From Euclidia mi (Eukaryota > Arthropoda > Insecta > Lepidoptera > Erebidae), in NCBI GenBank assembly GCA_944739405.2, contig OX123197.2, positions 59,310,047 to 59,374,046 on the forward strand: a stretch of DNA of 64,000 bases, given 5' to 3'. Made by a program: the position numbers and the translations under genes. The notes under the pieces were generated by a model. The model saw only the letters and a list, made by a program, of their open reading frames with translations. It made no database searches and was not told the DNA's origin. Of this stretch, positions 31,043-40,766 are shown piece after piece. Positions within the stretch are counted from its first letter, which is position 1. Every line of letters begins with the position of its first letter.

Positions 31043-31256
31043 AGATAGCGTTGGCCTGTTGGTGATAGATACAATCAGAATGCCATACAGAAGGTATCGG
31101 TATCAAACTAACAGCGTGCATCGATGCCATGTCGAAGTTGTGTGCGAATTAAATGGTTAATTTTCTGTTATCGTGCTTTGAAACAAGCTAAGGCACCGGT
31201 CCCAACTTTCCTAAAATCATTAGCTGACGATATGGGGCGTCAGTACCCTTGGATTT
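31043..31256 (+). mobile_element. SINE family C, old partial copy
   Basis: Degenerate match to the family C head and body (GATAGCGTTGGCC, GTATCGGTATCAAAC, GTTGTGTGCGAATTAAATGG, ATATGGGGCGTCAGTACCC). The divergence suggests an old insertion. Confidence 0.55.
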
Positions 31257-31617
31257 AATAGATTGTGCTTCATGAGGTACGTGGCAAGCGATAAATAACA
31301 AATTATTCTATGAAATAAATTATAAAAATCTATTCACTATGTACATAATTTTGCTGTAATATCTCCTACTGTAACACTACATACAATTGAACGTCATTGT
31401 GAACCGAGTCAGAGCACAAAACGGTTTGTGTCAAATTATCACATATAGTCTTCCTGTAAACTGACACATCTTACGCTGTCACAGAAATAACATTATTCCT
31501 ACTTTGTAATAGGTGTCTGCTTATAAAAGTCATACATTAGAAAGACAGAGAGAAGAGCTCAAAAATATAATGTTAAGAGACAATGCATTGTTTCCTTTTT
31601 TTCTACACACAACACTG

Positions 31618-31815
31618 TCTAGTCCCAGAGTAAGCAGAGCTTGTACTATGGGTACTAGATAATAGATAAACATAAGTATATACTTCTTTTTGTTACTATA
31701 TACATATGATTGATTGAAACACCCACACCAAGGCAAACATTGATGTGCAAGAACATAATGATTGAATTGAACAGCGACCTTCGGCTTAGCAGTCGTTTAC
31801 ACTTACGCCAACCTC
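31618..31815 (-). mobile_element. SINE family A, old copy
   Basis: Shares AGCAGAGCTTGTACTATGGG and TACTAGATAAT with 29336-29492 and ends in a decayed tRNA-like head (CTTCGGCTTAGCAGTCGTTTAC). An extra segment at 31710-31770 separates tail and head. Confidence 0.6.
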
Positions 31816-31989
31816 AAATTATTCCGCATTGAAGTTATTTCTGAGTAATTACTATATGGCATAGATTCCACCTAGTACAGGCACTCATACCGACTTTATT
31901 ACTTACCCCATAAGAACTATGTTGTAACCTTTAGTAACTGAGCAAATGAAATTGTACTAACTACTCATTTGAGTAACTTAATCAACTGA

Positions 31990-32335
31990 TAATCTGACTG
32001 GTATATTGGTTTGGTGTTTAGTGTCCCTGAATGTTAAATTGGAGGTCGAAAGTTTGATTTCCACCCAAGACAAATCATTACACAGCACATGATGATATTC
32101 GATCTCCGTACTTTTTGAGAGCACAAGAGGCTGGCCCCAATCCACAAAGGCCGAACAGGTGTATCATATGGGGGAATCTGATGTAGCGGGATCCGCCAGC
32201 AAAAATGTAGGCCGAATCCCAGAAAGTTGCTGTTAAGTATTCTAACCGCGATTCGCGAGGCTCTGCACCAATGAGAATTTGAGACACCGCGGTGGTATTA
32301 GTGGTTAGACCCCAAACTCCCAAACGACCGGTGTA
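31990..32335. repeat. Possible SINE-like repeat
   Basis: A tRNA-like piece (TTGGTTTGGTGTTTAGTG and GGTCGAAAGTTTGATTTCC) at 32005-32065 is followed by sequence ending in a second such piece (GGTGGTATTAGTGGTTAGACC). I could not find a second copy in the window, so the call is tentative. Confidence 0.35.
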
Positions 32336-32937
32336 AGGTCAGTCACAGTCATACAAGCGAGTATTTAATTTATAACTAAACCATACATTTTGAAATGGCT
32401 TTAAAAGGTTTCCCACCGCGTCAATATAAAAAAGGATGTCAGATAACAAATCTTCGTCAAGGAATCATTCTGTGATCAGTACAACAGCATGGATGACGTA
32501 GTGGCTCAAGCGATTATTAAGTTATTTTCTGCCGTTCGTTTCAACAGTTTAGGCTCCGCGTTAACATGTCATGTCAGTGAGAACAACTTGTTATGAAGGT
32601 ATATTAACCCTAGATAACTAAACTATTTAGTTTTACAGGAACATAATAACTAATCATTCGTCGAGCGGACTACGCATTAAAAGACGTGATTATATTCAAA
32701 ATTGTTTATTTAAAATAGGAACTTGTTACATGGTATAATGGAATGAGTTAATAGGGATTCATTAAGATAAAAATATATGATAAAAATTAATACAGACAGT
32801 TGGTACACATACACATTAACATTATGAGGGCCACAGATTGCTTTTTTAAATTGGACACAATAGTGTTTATTCATTTGGCGAGCTTTTGACGGACGTAAAT
32901 AGCATATTTTGCGTACATTCGATGTAGACTGAACAGG
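32336..32937. other. No coding signal; possible SINE head and 3' UTR
   Basis: A tRNA-like fragment (GGATGACGTAGTGGCTCAAGC) lies at 32491-32511. If the exon at 32938-33123 is real, this region would hold its - strand 3' UTR, which includes AATAAA near 32703-32708. Confidence 0.4.
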
Positions 32938-33123
32938 TTATCCTTCATTTGATAATTCACCTAAAATATCCTGGATCATCGTTTTTATTTCCCGTCTCAA
33001 AGTCACTGTCTGTAATCTTTGCCATAGCCAGGGCTCCATGAGTTGGTCTCCCATCTTCAAGCCAAATATTTTATTAAATTTTTCTTTTGATGGATTTTTC
33101 AGCGTGCCCTCGCTTTCATGTGC
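32938..33123 (-). CDS. Possible terminal exon of a host gene, unknown product
   Basis: On the - strand a splice-acceptor-like GTTCTCAG ends at about 33124. An open frame of about 60 codons with ordinary protein composition follows (FNKIFGLKMGDQLMEP, WLWQRLQTVTLRREIKTMIQ) and ends at a TAA at 32938-32940. It differs from the transposon sequences around it and matches no element family I know. I cannot name the protein. If real, the rest of the gene lies at higher coordinates or outside the window, and the introns contain the BEL-Pao element. A chance frame is also possible. Confidence 0.35.
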   Translation of the reverse strand, partial: AHESEGTLKNPSKEKFNKIFGLKMGDQLMEPWLWQRLQTVTLRREIKTMIQDILGELSNEG

Positions 33124-33132
33124 TGAGAACAC

Positions 33133-33995
33133 ATTATTTGATCATGAAAACGTCAGCAACATGTGATGGATGATATGAAACAAATATATTTCAATATATT
33201 CAATATAAAGGCCGCTAAGTTATTAAAAAATTAAATGAAACCTATTTACAAATTTTATGCTGTTGGAAAAATGTTCGCCCAGATTAATTACATCAATCAG
33301 ATCGAGGAGATGGGGAATATTAATAATATAATAATTATGTCTAGTTTACAAATTGACCCAGCTGGGCACAGTCTTCTTCTCACTACAAGGTGGATTAAGC
33401 TAGCCAAATAAAGGTTAGCAGACTATACATGCCTTTCGAGAACTTTATGAAGAATTCTTACATATTATGGAAGATTCTTCACAATTTTTCTTTCGTCGTT
33501 TAGATAGTAATGATCTAAGAATTACATACACCCGTAACTTCCGAAAACTCAGGAGGTACAATCAAACAAGTCGGCGGAAGACCAGTTTGAAAAAAAATCC
33601 CTTGGATCGCTCATAGAGTCGAGGCACACTAGCAACTGGTTTTGTATACGAGTGTCAATATGTCTGTAAAGTGGCACTGGAAGCGACGACGTCTTGCTGA
33701 GCGATTCTCGCACTCATGGTGGTCAAGCGGGAAGTTGTTCGACTGTACGCGCCATGGGTATGCACCCGAGAAACTCTACGTAGCAATCTGTGGGCCTCTC
33801 CCGAATATTCCGTCGACACATTACAATATTATGTATACTTTATTCTCAAATTGTAATTTGTGTACCGGGTTTTCATTCAAAGAGCTTAACTGAAATTATT
33901 CCATACGCGTATCCCTCATAAAACTTATGTATATGTATGTATAACATAACATACTTTATTCTCACCTCATTACTTTAGTACTATCAAATTCCAAT
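33133..33995. other. No gene seen
   Basis: Non-coding. A small + frame at 33642-33893 has no recognisable domain. Confidence 0.5.
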
Positions 33996-34000
33996 AACTC

Positions 34001-34482
34001 TGTTTCGGCGAACCGAATGTTCCTAGTCGATTTGGGAAAACTATTAATATTGTGGACTGTAGGATTTCGGTTCTTATCGACTAGGAAATGAGGAAGTGAA
34101 AAGGTGATGTGGATAGGAGCCTCTTACCTTGCACGGCAGTCTTTTTCTTTGGCGAATGGCGGCCGCCTGGTGTCTTCGGGAATCCTGAAGTTGCTTGAAT
34201 CACTACACTTCACTAGTAGCTTCACTCGCGAGCGGTTTTGTTAGGTTTTGGTATAAGCGGTAATAATTATATATGGCGGTGCGGACTGCGGTATACGACG
34301 GACACGAGTTCGGCGCGTCTCGAATCTTCCAGTATGTTCTTCGTCGCCGTTGAGCAGGGCGGCCAATAGCGAGGCGTTTTGGGAGGGGATTCATGAAAGG
34401 ATCGCTCGGATTGGCCAAGCAGCGACGAACCATTGACGTTGACATAATTAACTAGCAATGGAAAAGATAGATGGCGCTACCA
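34001..34482 (-). repeat. 3' LTR of the BEL-Pao element
   Basis: Reads TGGTAGCGCCATC to CGCCGAAACA on the - strand, with TG...CA ends. Nearly identical to 40281-40761. Two short open frames over it are not genes. Confidence 0.93.
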
Positions 34483-34497
34483 TATCCCCCCGGCCCT
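34483..34497 (-). promoter_or_regulatory. Polypurine tract
   Basis: GGGCCGGGGGGATA on the - strand lies directly upstream of the 3' LTR, where plus-strand DNA synthesis is primed in LTR elements. Confidence 0.75.
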
Positions 34498-34699
34498 AAA
34501 GGGTTGCCTTTAAAAAACAAATAAAATTGAACTTAGCTATGTTTGGTGTACTACCGCATAACCCATCAATAGGCTAAGACAGCGATATAACAATAAAATT
34601 AATCTAAATTAACTTTAGCGAAAACTACAAACGCAATAACAGCGAAAACTACAAACTAAATACTTAAACTAAGAGGTAGATCCAACGTCAGGCTAGATC

Positions 34700-35035
34700 T
34701 CACTGAGTTGGAAGCGGACAGAGACGTACAACGGGGCGCACGTAGCTCCCCTTCGCGGTTTTCACGGTAACAACGCGGCTTGTACCGTCCTTGGAAGTAT
34801 GCAGTTTCTCTACGATGGCTAACGGCCATGAAAGCGGCGGAGCATTATCATGTATTATGACGACGAACATACCCTCCTGTATAGGGGATGCAGGACTATT
34901 CCACTTGGATCTAGCCTGAAGCTGGTGTAGATATTCTGCACGCCAGCGCCGCCAGAACGACTGCACGAGTTTATCCAGCAGAATATGTCTCTGGAGCAAG
35001 TTTGAAGAGTCTGCTTCAGGAGCCGGAAATGACGA
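34700..35035 (-). pseudogene. BEL-Pao integrase, C-terminal segment
   Basis: Continues the integrase frame after a single in-frame TAA (35036-35038), so it is separated only by a premature stop. It has the LQRHILLDKLVQSFWRRWRAEYL and PLSWPLAIVEKLH motifs of the BEL-Pao integrase C-terminal domain and ends with VRPVVRLCPL. This part contributes to DNA and target binding. Confidence 0.8.
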
Positions 35036-36388
35036 TTAAGGCACTGTGTTCAGAAAATGTGCAGGGCTTAACGCGGATGATTCTGCAGGGTCACTACTCA
35101 ATGCCGTGAGCGGACGCGAGTTGATCAGCGCCTCGACTTGTGCAAGGACAGTAAAAAGCTCTTCGTAAGAGAGGATCTGTTGACCTATAACTTTGAAGAG
35201 ATGCGTTTTAATTACTTTGACCATGCTTTCCCAACATCCACCGAAATGTGGAGATGCTGGCGGAATAAACTTCCAGTCAATCTGATCTATGGAAAGTTCT
35301 TCCTGAAGACGAGTACGATATTCCTCTCTGAGAAACTTATAGAGGTCGCGTAAATAAGAGCTTGCGCCCACGAAACAAGTGCCGTTATCCGTATACAAAC
35401 ACTGTATAAGGCCGTGCCGTGAGAGAAATCGTTTAAGGGCTGCAAGGAACAACACCGTGCTTAAATCTGTCGCAACTTCAATATGCGTAGCGCGCGTCGT
35501 TAAGCATGTAAAAATACATAGCCAGGCTTTACGGCTTTTAACACCTCGACCACGCACTGGCGTATACTGCAGCGGTCCTGCGTAATCACAACCGGTGTGT
35601 GTAAACGCTTTATCAACCTGATTGACGTGCTGGCTAGGGAGATCTACCATGGGAGGGAAAGTCGGACGCGGACGAAATTTGAAACAGACGTTACATTTAC
35701 GTATTCTGAGACGAATTATTCGTCGAGTGGCTAAAATCCAATACTTATGCCTAAGTAAGGACATAAGCAACTCTGGACCAGCATGGAGGTGCTTATTGTG
35801 ATAAAAATCAACAAGAAGGTCGACAACATGATCATGTCGCGGCAGAATGCAAGGATGTTTGTAGTTATAAGGTTCATCCAAATTTGACAGACGACCCCCA
35901 ACGCGTATGACGCCGTGTTCATCGAGGAACGGCTTGAGTCTAAGGATAGCGGGAGAACAAGGTACATTGTCTTTCAAATTTTGAATGTCGTTACTAAAAT
36001 GAACAGCCTGTACAGCTCGTAGTAACTTACATTCTGCGAATTTGATATCAGTACTTGATACAAAAGTCTCATTAGGTAGGTGCCTAAGAAACCTATAGAC
36101 ATAACCGATGGTGCGGAGTAACTTAGACCACGATGACATGCGTAGTGCGAGTGCATAGATGGGAGACTCCGCAACCTCAGCAATCACGGGATAAGAAACA
36201 GACTTCCGTTCGGGTACATCCTCGTCTTCTGCACTGTGGTCAAAGGGTTGCATGGGCCATTCTGACGGATCATGGGAAATCCAAGAAGGTCCACGATGCC
36301 ACAATGGATGATGCAGAAGATTAAGTGGAGTGACACCACGAGACAAACAATCTGCGGGTTTTCGGTACCCGCGACGTGATTGAAACAA
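35036..36388 (-). pseudogene. BEL-Pao integrase
   Basis: This frame covers the end of RNase H/linker and the integrase. The zinc-binding HHCC segment is visible (HNKHLHAGPELL, CNVCFKF). The DDE core residues are in GCDYAGPL (Asp), YTDNGTCF (Asp) and GGCWESMVK (Glu), so the catalytic triad is present. The upstream RT/RNase H frame enters through a 1-nt frameshift near 36365, after HVAGTENP. The reading ends at a premature TAA. Confidence 0.88.
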
Positions 36389-37620
36389 GTAGCGGGAACA
36401 AGTTCAATCAATTTACTAACGCGGTTGGCGACAAAAGTCTGCCAGCGATGAGGAGAAGAATGAATCCAAGCGAGCACTACTTTGGAGTCGGAAAATGCGT
36501 ATATTTTATTAATAGGGTAGTGGGGCAAAACTGTGTCTTGAACCTTGCGGAGCAACTGAGACAGCAGAAGGGCCGCGCACAACTCCAGTCTCGCAACCGA
36601 AATGGTTTTAACAGGCGAGACCTTAGACTTGGCACAAACTAAGTGCACCGAGTAGTTAGAACCAATGCGGACTTGCAGATATACGACTCCGCCGTAAGCA
36701 CGCTCGCTGGCGTCAGCGAAACCTATTAAGTTGATGGTACATCCATCTACCAACCCAAGATGACACGGAATAGTAATTTGATTGAGCGCGGTAAGCTCAA
36801 TACAAAACTGGCCCCAAGCGGCGACAATATGGTCAGGGGGTGTTTCATCCCACTCACACTTTGATAGCCAAAGTTCTTTGGTCAAGAGCTTGGCGTACAA
36901 AATTGTGGGAGCCACAAAACCCATTATGTCCCATAGTCGAGCCACTGTGGACTGCATAGTGCGTTTGGTGCACTTATCATCTGGTGGTGAGACGTCAAAC
37001 CGAAAACTGTCGCAGGATTTGTCCCAGCGTAAACCGAGAACTGTATGCGGTACAGACTTCTCAAACTCAATGTCTGGAGAAGCTTTATGAGAATCTGGTA
37101 TGCGTGCGAGAACCTCCTTAGAGTTGCTTGTCCATTTGACAAGATCAAACTGGCCTCGCTTGAAAAGCTGAATAAGTTCTTCACAAAGCGAAATTGCTAG
37201 CGGAGCGGATATGACACTACAGGCAATGTCATCCATATACAAAGCGGAAGTAGCAACAGCTGCTGCGGCGGGAAAGTGATCGCCTTCATCAGCGATCAAC
37301 TGGCGAACAACTCGTAACGCGTGATATAGGCTAGGCTTGAGTCCAAAACAAACACGATTGAACTGATACACAGATAAAGGTTCCTTATTGTTAAAACGAT
37401 AAAAAATCCGTTGAAATCTACGGTCAGACCCGCAAACGCCGATATTGAGGAACATTTGGCGGCAATCAGCTAACAGAGCGATTTGGAAAAGACGAAACTT
37501 TATTATGATGTTAAATAAATCACCCTGTAGATTGGGGCCGGCATGCAAAATGTCATTAATCGACTGACCCGATGTAGTCTTACAACTAGCATCTAAAACC
37601 ACACGAAGTTTAGTAGAGGT
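36366..37620 (-). pseudogene. BEL-Pao reverse transcriptase and RNase H
   Basis: The RT palm motifs are present: VVLDASCKT, YRFNNKEPLSVYQFNRVCFGL, and the catalytic ALYMDD box at about residue 123. RNase H follows with FADASERAYGGVVY, SVARLELCAALLL and YAFSDSKVVLAWI, carrying the expected acidic residues. A frameshift near 37615 separates it from the upstream RT part, and one near 36365 from the integrase. Confidence 0.88.
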
Positions 37621-38130
37621 TTATCTTCGCGAACTATGCCGTGATGCGGGATATAATATGAGGGAAGAGAGTTGCCCTCATTGTTTACAACTACACTCAA
37701 AAAACCTTTATCTATGTAGTCACGAATGACGTAATTATAGGCGCTGCGTAACTTAAGTGATGCATCAAGTTTACGTTCCAAACAATGGAAACGTCTGAGC
37801 GCAGCAGCGTACGAGTCGCCTAACGAATAAAGGTCACCATAGAATGGCAACGCCACAACGTATCTGCCACTGTCGTCACGAACAGTGGTAGCACGGAAAT
37901 GTTGTTCACACTAGAGATCCTTACGGCTCATCGAGGGCGGTGCGCTAACCTCTTCAAGCTCCCAAAATCGCTTGAGAAGAGAATCAATATTATTTTCTTG
38001 AAGAACAGAACAACAGCAAGACGTAATGTATTGAGAAGTATGTAACGTAGGTACGGTACCCATAATCACATACCCAAATACCGTCTCAATAGCGGGCGGT
38101 AAGTCATGTTGCTCACCACGTAACACGCAG
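37616..38130 (-). pseudogene. BEL-Pao protease-RT linker and RT N-terminus
   Basis: Begins LRGEQHDLPPAIETVFGYVIMG, continues through an in-frame TAG at 37911-37913 (KDL*CEQHF), and then reads VVALPFYGDLYSLGDS and ALRRFHCLERKL, typical of BEL-Pao. The only lesions are the stop and frameshifts at both ends. Confidence 0.8.
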
Positions 38131-39275
38131 TTAGTAGCAAGTTCGAGAATAATGCAGCTCCGATCAAAACATCAATGTCTGCCGGATTCGCAAACTCCGA
38201 GTCTGCCAGCGGCAATGACTCGAGGTGTGTGAGTAGCGATACGTCCACCTTAGCGTTTGGCAATGTGTCCGTAATACGCTCCACGATAAGCGAAGAAATG
38301 TTAAAATTAATATCCCTATCAAAACGCGAATGTATTTTAATATCTACGGAACCCTGGCAATGTTTTTCTGAACCGCCGATCCCTTTGACCACTGAACTAG
38401 TATTTTTAAAGTTATTCCACAATCCGAGGCGTTTGAAACAATCCAATGTTATTAAATTGGTCTGAGACGCGCTATCGAGTAGACAACGTACCATGTGCGG
38501 TGACCCATTAAAATCATAAACGATAACTTGCGCTGTCGCTAACAGTACAGTCTTGGACGCCATACACTGCGTTTTGGCCCCGCGCGGATCATTATAGATG
38601 CGCGAGGGCCGTCCGCGCGTGCGCGTCGCAAGCGCGATGGATGTCGTACACAACGATATTTCATTCAGAATCGTGGAAGGCGCAGTTATCGTAGCCTGCA
38701 CCTGCGACGTAAGTGTGTCAAGGTTAGCGGCTTGGCTTGACAACGGACTACCTTTATCGAAGTGCAACAATGAGTGGTGTCTCTGATTACATGAACGACA
38801 TCTCGTCCTACTAGAACAATCACTCGTTTTATGCTTTATACTTAAGCAATTAATGCATGCTTTGTTATCTTTTACGCACTTGAAACGAGCAGTTGGATTT
38901 AAACCATTAAAGGCGGGACACTTGCAGAAATGGTTGTGTACTATATTACTGCACAGACACTTCTGAGAATTAATTTTATTACATTCCGAGCATGTTACGT
39001 AAGATTGTGGAGTAGGGACCGAGTTATTATTACTATTTCGCGCTTTATTCAACCTTTGTTTGCTGCTGTTAGTGTTAGACGGGCTAGGTGAACTAGACTG
39101 AGTATTACGAAATATTCGACACTGATCTTTGATGAACGAAATAAAACTATCTAATGTAGGTATTTTATTATTGCGTTCTGTCATTTCGAAAGCACGTATT
39201 GTTTCAGTGTCAAACTTTTTTAAAGTGAGTTGAAGCAACATAAAGTCGGAAGAATCTTCTAATTTTAACAAATTT
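38126..39275 (-). pseudogene. BEL-Pao Gag end, zinc knuckle and protease
   Basis: The central part carries Cys/His pairs (CVKDNKACINCLSIKHKTSDC, CRSCNQRHH) of a BEL-Pao Gag nucleocapsid, which binds element RNA. Downstream is the aspartic protease with the VRCLLDSASQTNLI active-site loop and the VLIGAALF flap-end motif, where an Asp is more usual than the second Ala. Frameshifts bound it near 39275 and 38130. Confidence 0.82.
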
Positions 39276-39784
39276 GTCTATAAACAGCTGGAAATTCGAG
39301 ACAGATGCGGCACCGGACAGTTTAAGATTTAAAGCTTGGTCAAAGAAGGTAGACGCTATAACGCGAGTATCTTGATATCTATCAAGCAGTGACTGAAATA
39401 TGACCTGATAATTCTCAGCACTCGGTGTGACACCTACAAATACGGACTGGGCCTTCGGTGACAGTTTACCTATTAAATAGTACAACCTGTCAGCATCTGT
39501 CAGAGAACCATTATCGTGCACTGTAGACTTAAAACTCGCATAGAATAACGGCCAGTTTCGTATATCGCCATCAAACGACACCTCGGCGTGCGAGCCGCGG
39601 AAACGGGCTGTGCCGAATATTTACCCTCCAATTGCGATTGTATACGCTTAATAATACAATAAAGGTCTTCGAATGAGGTGTACGCCTGATAATTCGGTTT
39701 TTCATCAGGATTAGTAGAAAGCAATCTTGCGTTATAATCGTCTAACAACTTATGAAAATCTGTTCGAATACTATCTACTGTCAT
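39210..39784 (-). pseudogene. BEL-Pao Gag N-terminal part
   Basis: Starts with a true ATG at 39784 (MTVDSIRTDFHKLLDDY), about 500 bp downstream of the 5' LTR. A 1-nt shift near 39585 moves it to the frame that reads FDGDIRNWPLFYASFKST and DRLYYLIGKLSPKAQS, the capsid-like core of BEL-Pao Gag. The leader 39785-40280 shows no primer-binding site I can identify with confidence. Confidence 0.8.
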
Positions 39785-40280
39785 ACAAAAACTGAGAAAT
39801 GACTCCCTATTACTATCAGAAACGGTTGCGGTCTTTGAACGCTCGTAAATGTTTTAAATACGCTCAAACAAAATATAGCGTTTTGCTTCTAAGATTGTCA
39901 TCTCTTTGTCTTCCGACACGCGTGACTTCTTTTGTTGTGACATGCTTACGTAAGTATAAGCTAATGAGACCGAAACAAAATAAGAATATCTAAAGTACCT
40001 ATTATTTTACCTAAGTAGGCAACACTTTAAAGCGGTGGAATTAAAAGTTGCTTGAAATATGAGATTTACAAGACAACTATGATAGTTCCAGAAATAATAA
40101 TTGGGTAAGTAGGTAGCTACATAAAAGTATATTACCTACTGATGCGTGCGAAAACAACCATGTGATGGTTATGTGAATGGACTAGGAGTATAACTAGGTG
40201 CTATAACTGCCTAGGTATAGAGATATAACGAGGTTTTACGTATAAAACGTAAATGAATCCGACTCGTATGGATCAAAAAA

Positions 40281-40761
40281 TGTTTCGGCGAACCGATTGT
40301 TCCTAGTCGATTTGGGAAAACTATTAATATTGTAGACTGTAGGATTTCGGTTCTTATCGACTAGGAAATGAGGAAGTGAAAAGGTGATGTGGATAGGAGC
40401 CTCTTACCTTGCACGGCAGTTTTTTCTTTGGCGAATGGCGGCCGCCTGGTGTCTTCGGGAATCCTGAAGTTGCTTGAATCACTACACTTCACTAGTAGCT
40501 TCACTCGCGAGCGGTTTTGTTAGGTTTTGGTATAAGCGGTAATAATTATATATGGCGGTGCGGACTGCGGTATACGACGGACACGAGTTCGGCGCGTCTC
40601 GAATCTTCCAGTATGTTCTTCGTCGCCATTGAGCAGGGCGGCCAATAGCGAGGCGTTTTGGGAGGGGATTCATGAAAGGATCACTCGGATTGGCCGAGCA
40701 GCGACGAACCATTGACGTTGACATAATTAACTAGCAATGGAAAAGATAGATGGCGCTACCA
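40281..40761 (-). repeat. 5' LTR of the BEL-Pao element
   Basis: Same sequence as 34001-34482, with about five substitutions and one 1-bp deletion (in the CAGTCTTTTTC tract). It carries the element promoter by position, but I cannot point to a certain TATA box. Confidence 0.93.
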
Positions 40762-40766
40762 AACTC

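Larger units (their letters stand above)
34001..40761 (-). mobile_element. BEL-Pao LTR retrotransposon, full length, TSD AACTC
   Basis: Two LTRs (34001-34482 and 40281-40761) in the same orientation enclose gag and pol on the - strand. AACTC lies directly outside both ends (33996-34000 and 40762-40766), a 5-bp target duplication that proves a single insertion of 6761 bp. Gene order is Gag, protease, RT, RNase H, integrase, as in BEL-Pao. The LTRs differ by about five substitutions and one indel, so the insertion is recent by LTR-divergence logic. The coding region nevertheless has several frameshifts and two in-frame stops. There is no env. Confidence 0.93.

Noticed and set aside
34203..34445. 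Small proteins encoded in both BEL-Pao LTRs (34203-34445 and 40482-40724)
   Set aside because: Near-identical because they lie in the two LTRs; no family resemblance or start context.
40241..40280. Primer-binding site downstream of the BEL-Pao 5' LTR
   Set aside because: The sequence next to the LTR does not start with the usual TGG complement of a tRNA 3' end, so I did not call it.
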